Source: Clostridia bacterium
Lineage (GTDB): Bacteria; Bacillota; Clostridia; Saccharofermentanales; Saccharofermentanaceae
Direction: 5' to 3'
DNA: 50,243 bases
Assembly (NCBI GenBank): GCA_024403755.1
Contig: JAKSRF010000005.1
Location: forward strand, 1-50,243
The stretch's first letter is position 1. Each line of letters starts with the position of its first letter. The position numbers and the translations under genes are program-made. Below the pieces are notes generated by a model. It was not told the origin of the DNA, made no database searches, and saw only the letters and a list, made by a program, of their open reading frames with translations. Shown here piece by piece: positions 42,884 through 50,243 of the stretch.

Positions 42884-45475
42884 TTGGAACCGGAAATAAA
42901 CACAGCCAGCGTTGAGACTGCAGAATGTGAGGCGATTCAATTGAATGAATCGCCGGTTTTGCGTACAGATAAAAAAAGCATTGTATTAAGAGTGGTTGCA
43001 ATGCTTTTGGCTGTCATTCTGCCGATTATTATTATGGGTGAAATTGTTTTTTCCGGGATTGATTCCGTAAATAAAAGAAGAAATGAACAGGAGATAGCTT
43101 TAGAAGAGAGCAGGAATGCTTCCGAAGCACAGGAAAAGAATCAGAAAGAACGTGATACTTTTTTGTACAGCTTAAAGACAACTTTATACGGAAACGGAGT
43201 GTTCAGCACTTCAATTCTTGCCGGTGTACAAAGAGATATTGATGATGCAAAAGCTTTGGCAGAGGACTATATTGACAGAAAATACATTCTGACCAATCAT
43301 TTTGATCCTTTTTTTCCTGTTTTGGTTCATTATTGCAAAATTAATTCTTCAGAAACATCATTAAATGTGAAGGAAAGTGCAAAAACTCAAACTGAAACAG
43401 TAGAGTATCGGGTTGCACTCAGTATATATGTTTTAAGATTCGGATTGGCTTCACTTGCAATGTTTTGTTTTGCCGCATTTGCAGTGAAACTGAGTAACGG
43501 TAAGTCGGTGCTTCTCGCTTTAGTATATTCTTTGTCGTCAATAAATCTGATTTTTGCGCAGAACTCTTCAATAATGAATCTTGCGATTATTGTACCGTTA
43601 GTTATGATTTCGGTTGCCTGTTTCGTGCGCAAATCGAGTTTTAAGACTTTTGTTTTATTCTCGTTATGTTCCGCTGTTATGTTTGTTTCAGGAATATACG
43701 GCGTAATATTCGGTATTCCTTTTGTTATTGTATTTTCATATTTATATGCCTGTTGTGCAGGTCTCAAGTTAAGTCGATGTTTTAAATATGCACTGCAGAG
43801 TTTACCTGCAACACTTATCGGTTTGGGAATTTCATGTCCTATTTGGATTATTTGGTTCACTGAGTATCATTTGACATCTGCTGAACCGGTGTTTTCTGTC
43901 AGATATACTTTTATGGATTTTCTGTACAGATTTTTTGCTTTTACTGCGATAAATCCTTCCTATGATGTCTCTAAGACCGCTGTTCCGACCGGTGATTTAT
44001 CAATAACCGATATGTTTAAGAGCGGTTCACTGGGGAATAATGCTCACGATATTAATCTTTTCAGAGCACCTTCGATGTATTTTTCTCTCGTTGCATTGCT
44101 GTTGTTGGTTTTATTTTTTATAAGTAAAAGTATTTCCTCAAGGGCTCGAATATCTGCGGCTGTGATTATTTTTATTTATCACCTGTCCTATGCACTGATA
44201 CCGCTGGATTTGATATGCAATATATTTGATATGGGAACGGTAATGGGAATGGTGAGATTTGTTTTCGTTAATGCTATTCTTGTTTTTCTTGTTTCTTTAT
44301 CATTGGAAAATATAGAAGAGAAGTTACATGATATGTCATTGGCGCTTTACATCGTTCTTGGTTTTATTGTTGTCGCCAATGCCGTATTTGACGGTGATAA
44401 AGCTAATTCTGTCAAGTTGATTTTTAATTTTTTTGTACCGATAATCTTGTATTTTGTTATTAAGAATTTTTCAAGAAGCAGTATTGCTGTGTGGATTGCT
44501 GTATTGCTTACTGCAGCAGAATTGGCATTTGTTACGGATGTTAATTTTAAAACCAGCGTTATAGCAACTAATTATACTGTTAATCCTCTTTTCGAAAAGG
44601 AGACAAGAAGAGCATTTGATACATTCGGTGTGGAGGATATAAAGCTTTTGGGCGAAGAAAATGATTTGGAATATGCATGTGTTTCCTATGATTCTGTTAA
44701 AGAGAATGATAGTATACTCGGCTTGATAAACGGTATTTTCTCGGAGAAATACGAGAAAGCACTTTTTAGACCTCTGCCGATTGAGAACACATATACGGAA
44801 TGTCTTGACTGTGAAGGGGATGTATATTCAATAAGCGATTCCGATTACGGAAAGGTAATTCAAGTGCTGTCTTCTGACTGCATTCCGTCCGATGCCAGAA
44901 TTGTTTTGTATTCTCAATATAATGAGAAATCACATTACAATATTATGGATACGGAGCGTAACGGTATCATTGCGAAATCCGGAAGTGAAAACGGTACATT
45001 TATTATAGATATTACTTCTGAGATTAGAACAATAGGTGAGGCTGCAAGCAGTATTCAGATAGAATATGACGTAATGAATAATTCGGGTGATAACAGGTTT
45101 GAATACGGCATATATTATGCAACCAATCAGGATATTGAGAAGTATAACGAACTTTTTGTTAAGGGTTCGACAATGGTTGACGGTGAGCGTCGCTTAAAGG
45201 TAATTACGAATTGTGACTATCAGGATTCGGTTAAGGTGTCTATTGATTTAAGCAATTATGATACATATAATTGTTGTGGTAAGCTTGCCTTTGATATTGA
45301 TTCGAGCGAATTGTCAGGGCATGATATTGATGTTTATGATAAGAATACTGCAGAGATTTTTTCTTATGCAGTTTCATTTATTACTGTGACAGCACTGGCT
45401 GCGTTGACTGTTAACAGAAGATTTGTTATTCGTAAGAATAGGAAAGAAGTCGGTAACGATAGCAAAAATGAGTAA
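42884..45475 (+). CDS. YfhO-like large membrane protein
   Basis: An 863-residue protein with a short cytoplasmic N-terminus, a first helix (about 36-58), an extracellular loop, about ten further helices (to about 560) and a large C-terminal extracellular beta-rich domain, ending in one more helix and a basic tail. This layout resembles YfhO/GT-C membrane proteins that glycosylate lipoteichoic acid or related polymers; the similarity is at topology level. The first codon is TTG 42884, 8 nt after GAGGG; no ATG is near the N-terminus. It overlaps the exonuclease gene by 8 nt. Confidence 0.6.
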   Translation: MEPEINTASVETAECEAIQLNESPVLRTDKKSIVLRVVAMLLAVILPIIIMGEIVFSGIDSVNKRRNEQEIALEESRNASEAQEKNQKERDTFLYSLKTTLYGNGVFSTSILAGVQRDIDDAKALAEDYIDRKYILTNHFDPFFPVLVHYCKINSSETSLNVKESAKTQTETVEYRVALSIYVLRFGLASLAMFCFAAFAVKLSNGKSVLLALVYSLSSINLIFAQNSSIMNLAIIVPLVMISVACFVRKSSFKTFVLFSLCSAVMFVSGIYGVIFGIPFVIVFSYLYACCAGLKLSRCFKYALQSLPATLIGLGISCPIWIIWFTEYHLTSAEPVFSVRYTFMDFLYRFFAFTAINPSYDVSKTAVPTGDLSITDMFKSGSLGNNAHDINLFRAPSMYFSLVALLLLVLFFISKSISSRARISAAVIIFIYHLSYALIPLDLICNIFDMGTVMGMVRFVFVNAILVFLVSLSLENIEEKLHDMSLALYIVLGFIVVANAVFDGDKANSVKLIFNFFVPIILYFVIKNFSRSSIAVWIAVLLTAAELAFVTDVNFKTSVIATNYTVNPLFEKETRRAFDTFGVEDIKLLGEENDLEYACVSYDSVKENDSILGLINGIFSEKYEKALFRPLPIENTYTECLDCEGDVYSISDSDYGKVIQVLSSDCIPSDARIVLYSQYNEKSHYNIMDTERNGIIAKSGSENGTFIIDITSEIRTIGEAASSIQIEYDVMNNSGDNRFEYGIYYATNQDIEKYNELFVKGSTMVDGERRLKVITNCDYQDSVKVSIDLSNYDTYNCCGKLAFDIDSSELSGHDIDVYDKNTAEIFSYAVSFITVTALAALTVNRRFVIRKNRKEVGNDSKNE

Positions 45476-46490
45476 TTTGTTTTCTCCTGAAATTAATAAA
45501 GATACCTCTTTTATTATTTTTGATCTTGAATGGAATCAGCCGTATTCATCAATCAATTATCCGTTTGATACTCACAAATTTAACGGTGAGATAATTGAGA
45601 TAGGGGCAGTTAAAATGAAATTTAATGACAGTATGGAGTTAGTAGTAACCGACAAACTGTCTTTAGATATTAAGCCGGAGTACTATCGCACGTTGCATTT
45701 TCAGGTGAAAAAAATAACACATAAGACAGATGAAGATTTGAAGAAGGGCATAAGCTTTAAAGAAGGATACAGACAATTAATCGATTTGTGCGATAATAAT
45801 TCGATTCTTGTAACGTGGGGAAACGGTGATATCGATATGCTCAAACTTAATCTTGAGCTTTTTGGGTGTGATACTACAATCGGTGTGTCGTATCTTGATT
45901 TACAACCGATGTTTTCGGTATTTACAGAGAAGGTTTATGCACAGCACAGTGTGGAATTTGCAGTGGATTTTTTTAATATTGATAAGTCAGTGGATTTTCA
46001 CAGCGCTTATGCAGATGCATATTATACCTCTATGATAATGAGAAGACTTTTTGCCGATTACGGTTGTGATTTTGTAAGTAAAGAGTGTGCCGGGGCTACC
46101 ATTGATCCTGATATGCCACGTTCTTTTACACGTATGACTGTTCCGGATAAGAATTTGATGCACGCTTATGAAGATAAGCAGAAGTGGAACCGTCTTTGTC
46201 CTGTGTGTCAGAAAAAAAACAAGACAGTAATTTCATCATTCCGAATTCAGAAATCTGCCTACGCTTTATATGAATGTTCCGAACACGGAAGATTTTATAT
46301 AAGAACCAAGGTGAAAAAGAATAAGGAAGGCTTGTATTATGGTGCAATTGTGAAGAGAATGTGTACAACTCAAGACTATATGTTAATAAAAAACAAGAAA
46401 AAAGAGTACGATATATACGGCAGCGATGGGAAGCCACCGTGCCTTAACGAAGGTACAAAGATTGATAATGTAAAATGTGAAGAAAAATAA
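45468..46490 (+). CDS. DEDDh 3'-5' exonuclease with a C-terminal cysteine module
   Basis: A 340-residue protein. The N-terminal domain (about 10-200) is a KapD/DNA-polymerase-III-epsilon-like exonuclease: F-D-L-E-W (exo I), W-G-N-G-D-I-D (exo II) and D-F-H-S-A-Y-A-D-A (exo III with the histidine). The C-terminal part has a C-x-x-C pair, then a C-x-x-H, probably a zinc site that could bind nucleic acid. Whether it degrades DNA or RNA is unknown. ATG 45468 starts inside the YfhO-like gene and has no strong ribosome binding site. Confidence 0.82.
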   Translation: MSNLFSPEINKDTSFIIFDLEWNQPYSSINYPFDTHKFNGEIIEIGAVKMKFNDSMELVVTDKLSLDIKPEYYRTLHFQVKKITHKTDEDLKKGISFKEGYRQLIDLCDNNSILVTWGNGDIDMLKLNLELFGCDTTIGVSYLDLQPMFSVFTEKVYAQHSVEFAVDFFNIDKSVDFHSAYADAYYTSMIMRRLFADYGCDFVSKECAGATIDPDMPRSFTRMTVPDKNLMHAYEDKQKWNRLCPVCQKKNKTVISSFRIQKSAYALYECSEHGRFYIRTKVKKNKEGLYYGAIVKRMCTTQDYMLIKNKKKEYDIYGSDGKPPCLNEGTKIDNVKCEEK

Positions 46491-46508
46491 AACAAAATGC
46501 TTTTAATC

Positions 46509-46537
46509 TTGAAAAAAATGTGAACGTGTAATACAAT
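46509..46537 (+). promoter_or_regulatory. Promoter of the first PilX-like gene
   Basis: TTGAAA at 46509-46514 and TACAAT at 46532-46537 are 17 bp apart. The -35 and first part of the spacer are identical to the promoter at 48401. An AT-rich motif (46485-46498) upstream also recurs there, offset by 9 bp. Confidence 0.85.
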
Positions 46538-46605
46538 ATCATTGGATTTGAAGTTGTGTTTTCTCAATTTTGGGTTAACATTTGCAGAATTTAAGGAGTT
46601 TGTTT

Positions 46606-48249
46606 ATGAGTAAGATTTTTTTTGAGAGAAGAAAAAGCAAACGCGGAGCAATGCTTATACTTGTATTGTTGATTGTATCCTTAGCAGTAATACTTATAGG
46701 TTCAGCATTGACGATGACACGTCAGACCAGAACCAGATATTATTCTTATGCTGAAGGAAGCCAGGCAAGGTTGACAGCAACTTCAATTGCCGAATCTTTG
46801 TGGGATGCAATCTATATTCAGGAAATCGACGATGCTACACTGAAGAAGATGGCCAACGGCGCTGCTGTCCTTAATCTTTCAGGAAGTGTTCCGGGTGCCA
46901 ACGGGGTAAGCCAGGGTAAAGTCGTATTTCATGCTCCTGCAGCTGACGGAAAGATTAATATCGATTGTTCAGCTACTGTAGGCGGTACTACTTCAAATGT
47001 TAGATTAACGTTGGATCCGCCACCTCCGAAGACAGATAAAAATTTGTTTGAGCATGTTTTGAATTTGGCAGGTGGTTCTAATATCACTGAGATGAATATA
47101 GGTGAAGGCGGCGCAGGTAAAACTGATAATACAATTCTTATTCAGGGTGACGGCGTAAATATGAAAGGTACATGTCAAATACATTCTGATATGTTTGTTC
47201 AAGGTGTTTTTACACCGCAAGATAATCAGTATTTGGGTAATTTGATTTTCTGGGGACCTGATGCAAAGATAAATCTTTCCGGAAGTCCTAAGCTTGGAAG
47301 CGCCAGCGGACATGGTTTGTATTTTGTTTCCAACAGCACAAAGCAACAGTCAGTTTTGGATAACGGTGCCAATCTTGACCCTATAGGAAATGGTGGTATA
47401 ACTGAATTTGGACTTTATAATGCAAATTTTGTTATGAATAAAGGTAACGCATTTAATAGTTCAGATTTTATTAAGCAAAAAGGAATCGATACAAGTGCTT
47501 CATACAGCGGTTCGGTTGTCGGAGCAATAGATTCAGCTCCAACATCTATGGAAGCTGCGATTATTGCCAAGGCTATCGAATATGCCAAAAAGGATTTTTC
47601 AGATCATTTCCCGACATTGGATGAAGCACAGAGCGCTTTCGGTTGCTCACCAACGTTATCAGGTACGGCAAAGTATAGTGGTTCATTTAACGGTTGTACC
47701 GATAAAGGTGCAGGTTCGTATGAAGTTACAGGTAATTTGAGTAATGAATTAGTATTTGATCTTAATAATGGTGATTATGTAATTTATGTTAACGGTAAGT
47801 GTGATATAACCGGTAAGATTAAATTTATTAACGGTGGCGCAAGTAACAACTGGGGACGTATAATTTTAAAGCAGGGTATTGAGTTTAGTATTTCTACTGA
47901 TGGTGAGGCCGGCATATACTCTTTTGAAAACGGAAAACCTCATTGTTATGTATATGGTAACGGTAATGTTAAATTCAATATGAATGGTAACGGTGCTTCA
48001 ACAGTTGAAGCTTATGTTGGATTGTATGACCCGGCAGGAACAAGCGACTCGAACAGATCAGTATTTATTTGTTACAATTCTGCTAAGTATGTAATTAAAG
48101 GAAGAATTGCATGCCCATACATCGAGCATAGTACCGGTGGTCACTTGAATATTCCTTATTGTGTCGATCCTACATATGTAGGCGGAGACGGAAAGATTCA
48201 GCCAATTGTGACAGAATATAGTGTAGAGCCGTTTGTATATTTTAGTTGA
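46606..48249 (+). CDS. PilX-like giant pseudopilin/pilus-associated protein, copy 1
   Basis: A 547-residue protein. A basic leader K-R-G is followed by a hydrophobic helix (A-M-L-I-L-V-L-L-I-V) and a helical stretch with R-Q-T-R-x-R-Y-Y and A-E-S-L-W. This matches the PilX-type N-terminal segment that is processed after glycine and inserted into type IV pili or pseudopili. There is no glutamate at mature position 5, as in some tip or minor pilins. The rest (about 90-547) is beta-rich, with asparagine/glycine-rich repeats. It ends in V-E-P-F-V-Y-F-S. It may sit at a pilus tip or on the surface. AAGGAG at 46593-46598 sets ATG 46606. The paralogue follows. Confidence 0.65.
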   Translation: MSKIFFERRKSKRGAMLILVLLIVSLAVILIGSALTMTRQTRTRYYSYAEGSQARLTATSIAESLWDAIYIQEIDDATLKKMANGAAVLNLSGSVPGANGVSQGKVVFHAPAADGKINIDCSATVGGTTSNVRLTLDPPPPKTDKNLFEHVLNLAGGSNITEMNIGEGGAGKTDNTILIQGDGVNMKGTCQIHSDMFVQGVFTPQDNQYLGNLIFWGPDAKINLSGSPKLGSASGHGLYFVSNSTKQQSVLDNGANLDPIGNGGITEFGLYNANFVMNKGNAFNSSDFIKQKGIDTSASYSGSVVGAIDSAPTSMEAAIIAKAIEYAKKDFSDHFPTLDEAQSAFGCSPTLSGTAKYSGSFNGCTDKGAGSYEVTGNLSNELVFDLNNGDYVIYVNGKCDITGKIKFINGGASNNWGRIILKQGIEFSISTDGEAGIYSFENGKPHCYVYGNGNVKFNMNGNGASTVEAYVGLYDPAGTSDSNRSVFICYNSAKYVIKGRIACPYIEHSTGGHLNIPYCVDPTYVGGDGKIQPIVTEYSVEPFVYFS

Positions 48250-48277
48250 TTACTATTAAGCATATTATTTAGTTGTT

Positions 48278-48306
48278 AACAGGGTATCGTGAGATACCCT
48301 GTTTTT
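48278..48306 (+). terminator. Terminator of PilX-like copy 1
   Basis: A perfect 11-bp stem (48278-48288 with 48293-48303), a GTGA loop and a T run. Confidence 0.92.
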
Positions 48307-48400
48307 AATGCAATTTGACTGAAGTATACAAAAATGTCATGACTATTTTATAAATAATATAAAAATTGACATAAATCAGTAATAGAAATAAAACAAAATC

Positions 48401-48429
48401 TTGAAAAAAATGTGAAGATAATGTATAAT
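48401..48429 (+). promoter_or_regulatory. Promoter of the second PilX-like gene
   Basis: TTGAAA at 48401-48406 and TATAAT at 48424-48429 are 17 bp apart. It is a copy of the promoter at 46509 with a better -10. Confidence 0.87.
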
Positions 48430-48493
48430 CCTGAAGGTGTGAAAGGGTTCAAATACCATGCACGAGAAGAAAGTTATATTGAAGGGGGAAGTT

Positions 48494-50107
48494 ATGATTA
48501 AAAAATCTACTGTTAAAGGTAAGCGCGGAGCAATGCTTATCCTTGTTTTATTGATAGTGGCTTTGGCAGTTATTCTTATAGGCTCCGCATTGTCTATGAC
48601 TCGCCAGACACGTGCAAGATATTATTCATATGCAGAGGGAAGCCAGTCAAGGCTGACTGCAACTTCAATTGCAGAGTCGCTGTGGGATGCGATTTATATT
48701 CAAGAGATAGATGATGCTACGGTTGAGGAAATGGCAAACGGTAAAGCAAAATTGCAATTATCCGGTCTGACTGTACCTGGCGCTAATGGTGTAAGTAACG
48801 GCATAGTGGAATTCGAACCACCTAAGGAAGGTAAAATACGTATAAAATGTACAGCAACTGTCGGTGGTACGACTACGACTGTTCAATTGACACTAGTTCA
48901 GCCTGAACCGACTACAGTTACTAATCTATTTGAGCATTTGGTTAATTTGTCAGGTGGTTCCAACATTACAGAAACCAATATAGGTGCAGGTGGTAGCGGT
49001 GCTTCGGATAATACCATTCTTATACAAGGTGATGGTGTAGATATAAACGGTAGTTGTGATATTGATTCAACAACTTTCATCCAAGGTGTATTTAAACCGC
49101 AGGATAACAGATTCAATGCTGATCTGGTATTCTGGGGACCGAAAGCTCAAATGAACCTCCAAGGTGAACCTAAGTTGGGTGGTACGAATATGGGTTTGTA
49201 TTTTGTATCTAACAGTACAAAACAACAGTCAGTTTTGGACAACGGTGCCAATCTTGATCCGAACGGCGAAGGTAAATTAAGCGAATTTGGACTTTATAAT
49301 GCTAATTTTGTTATGAATAAAGGTAACGCATTTGGTAATTCTGATTTTATTTTGCAAAAGGGAATCGATTCCAGTGCTTCATACAGCGGTTCGGTTGTAG
49401 GAGCAATAAATTCAGCTCCAACAACTATGTCAGATGCGATTATTGCCAAAGCAAAGGCTTATGCCGAAAAAGATTTCACTGATCACTATCCGACAATTGA
49501 TGAAGTTTCAGGTGCGTTCGGTTGTTCAACAACACCGACCGGAACAGTAGTTATTTCCGGTGAATACGGTGCCGGTAATTATATAATTAATGGTGATGTC
49601 AGCGGAGATCTTGTATTTGATATAGGCGGTGGTGATTGTACTGTTTATGTAACAAGTAATTGTTATCTTTCCGGTTCTATATCTTTCATCAATGGTGCCT
49701 CAAACCAGTATTGGGGAAGAATAATTCTTTCAAATGGTATCGATTTTACAATTGGCGGTGCAGGTGCCGGAATATATTCTTATGAAAATGGTAAGCCTCA
49801 TTGTTTTGTTTATGGTATGGGAAATATTTTGTTCAGCATCGTTGAAAATGGACCATCGTATCTTGAAGCGTATGTCGGACTTTATGACAGTGATTCTCCT
49901 TCGAGAGATTCTAAGTTCTATGTAGAAGGTTCTCCGGATAAATTTTATTTTAAGGGTAGACTTTCTGCTCCGTTGTATGAACATTATAATGGTGGTCATT
50001 TAAATATACCTTATTGTGTAGATCCAACTGCTCCGGGTAGCGGAGACGGAAAGATTTATCCGATTGTTACCGGTTTTAAAGTTGAACCATTTGTTTACTT
50101 TAGTTAA
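48494..50107 (+). CDS. PilX-like giant pseudopilin/pilus-associated protein, copy 2
   Basis: A 537-residue paralogue of the preceding protein, by eye about 60-65% identical overall and near 90% in the first 65 residues. It has the same K-R-G leader and hydrophobic helix, the same central Q-S-V-L-D-N-G-A-N-L-D and G-L-Y-N-A-N-F-V-M-N-K-G-N-A-F segments and the same V-E-P-F-V-Y-F-S end. Differences concentrate in loops of the beta-rich region. AAGGGGG precedes ATG 48494. No prepilin peptidase or pilus ATPase is in the window. Confidence 0.65.
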   Translation: MIKKSTVKGKRGAMLILVLLIVALAVILIGSALSMTRQTRARYYSYAEGSQSRLTATSIAESLWDAIYIQEIDDATVEEMANGKAKLQLSGLTVPGANGVSNGIVEFEPPKEGKIRIKCTATVGGTTTTVQLTLVQPEPTTVTNLFEHLVNLSGGSNITETNIGAGGSGASDNTILIQGDGVDINGSCDIDSTTFIQGVFKPQDNRFNADLVFWGPKAQMNLQGEPKLGGTNMGLYFVSNSTKQQSVLDNGANLDPNGEGKLSEFGLYNANFVMNKGNAFGNSDFILQKGIDSSASYSGSVVGAINSAPTTMSDAIIAKAKAYAEKDFTDHYPTIDEVSGAFGCSTTPTGTVVISGEYGAGNYIINGDVSGDLVFDIGGGDCTVYVTSNCYLSGSISFINGASNQYWGRIILSNGIDFTIGGAGAGIYSYENGKPHCFVYGMGNILFSIVENGPSYLEAYVGLYDSDSPSRDSKFYVEGSPDKFYFKGRLSAPLYEHYNGGHLNIPYCVDPTAPGSGDGKIYPIVTGFKVEPFVYFS

Positions 50108-50121
50108 TAGTTTGTTTTAGT

Positions 50122-50149
50122 TGGGACGTCGTAAGATGTCCCATTTTTT
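50122..50149 (+). terminator. Terminator of PilX-like copy 2
   Basis: A 9-bp stem with one G-U pair (50122-50130 with 50135-50143) and a GTAA loop is followed by six T residues. Confidence 0.9.
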
Positions 50150-50151
50150 AT

Positions 50152-50182
50152 AAATAAAAGCGGCATGCTGAAAGTGCCGCTT
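50152..50182 (-). terminator. Terminator for a convergent minus-strand gene
   Basis: A perfect 8-bp GC-rich stem (50158-50165 with 50175-50182) has a T run on its minus-strand side. Confidence 0.65.
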
Positions 50183-50204
50183 CTATTTTGATTAAAAAGA
50201 TATC

Positions 50205-50243
50205 TTATTGCAAAGTAACGGTATAAACAATTTCTATTTCTTG
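50205..50243 (-). CDS. Possible 3' end of a minus-strand gene (partial)
   Basis: The minus-strand frame from the window edge is open for 12 codons to TAA at 50205-50207, with ordinary codons, and is followed by a minus-strand terminator. No function can be given. Confidence 0.35.
   Translation of the reverse strand, partial: QEIEIVYTVTLQ

Noticed and set aside
48366-48394. Extra TTGACA-based promoter upstream of PilX-like copy 2
   Set aside because: A TTGACA at 48366-48371 is paired only with a weak TAAAAC at 17 bp; the promoter at 48401 is better and is shared with copy 1.

Overview
The window is a compact, AT-rich chromosomal segment of a low-GC Gram-positive anaerobe, most likely in the class Clostridia; I cannot place it more finely. 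The evidence is strong purine-rich Shine-Dalgarno sites, DnaD/DnaI-type primosome genes, a four-cysteine L28, an adjacent Pta-AckA acetate pathway, and NlpC/P60 and glucosaminidase wall hydrolases with Pro/Thr linkers. No rRNA, tRNA, CRISPR array, insertion sequence or prophage is visible.

Layout. 124-3403: dnaD-dnaI operon ending in a membrane SH3-NlpC/P60-like pseudoenzyme. 3429-3746: rpmB as a single-gene unit. 3803-5219: a divergent pair of TerB-like zinc-ribbon proteins. 5303-7726: pta-ackA. 7764-10826: an ECF S component (probably leaderless mRNA) and pcrA. 10954-17728: two HD nucleotide hydrolases (dgt-like, yfbR), a glucosaminidase, an NlpC/P60 endopeptidase and a comB-like gene split by an amber codon. 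17766-19590: lipase and HAD phosphatase. 19648-20642: rplM-rpsI. 20657-20983: remains of a decayed gene. 21127-23866: divergent lipoprotein and TPR/DUF6273 genes around a dyad-rich intergenic region. 24015-24821: DUF1295 membrane enzyme.

24906-32300 holds a Cof phosphatase, then manC, two GT4 glycosyltransferases, a diacylglycerol kinase and a PrsA/SurA-like membrane protein: a plausible mannosylated lipid or wall-glycan module. 32304-38401 is a six-gene minus-strand operon (GT-C-like membrane protein, FAD oxidoreductase, two GT2 enzymes, an SDR, a TIM-barrel isomerase) with a perfect consensus promoter; it looks like an uncharacterised surface-glycan pathway. 38572-40667 holds a lone PTS IIC-like permease and an EamA exporter (second leaderless candidate). 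40846-42312 is an NfeD-SPFH pair. 42380-46490 is a cyclophilin, YfhO-like protein and DEDD exonuclease run.

The right end (46509-50107) holds two tandem paralogous PilX-like giant pseudopilin proteins, each with its own promoter and terminator. The promoters are clearly duplicated. A central part of the two genes is more alike at the DNA level than the conserved N-terminal part, which suggests gene conversion. These genes and the six-gene glycan operon are the best candidates for undescribed biology.
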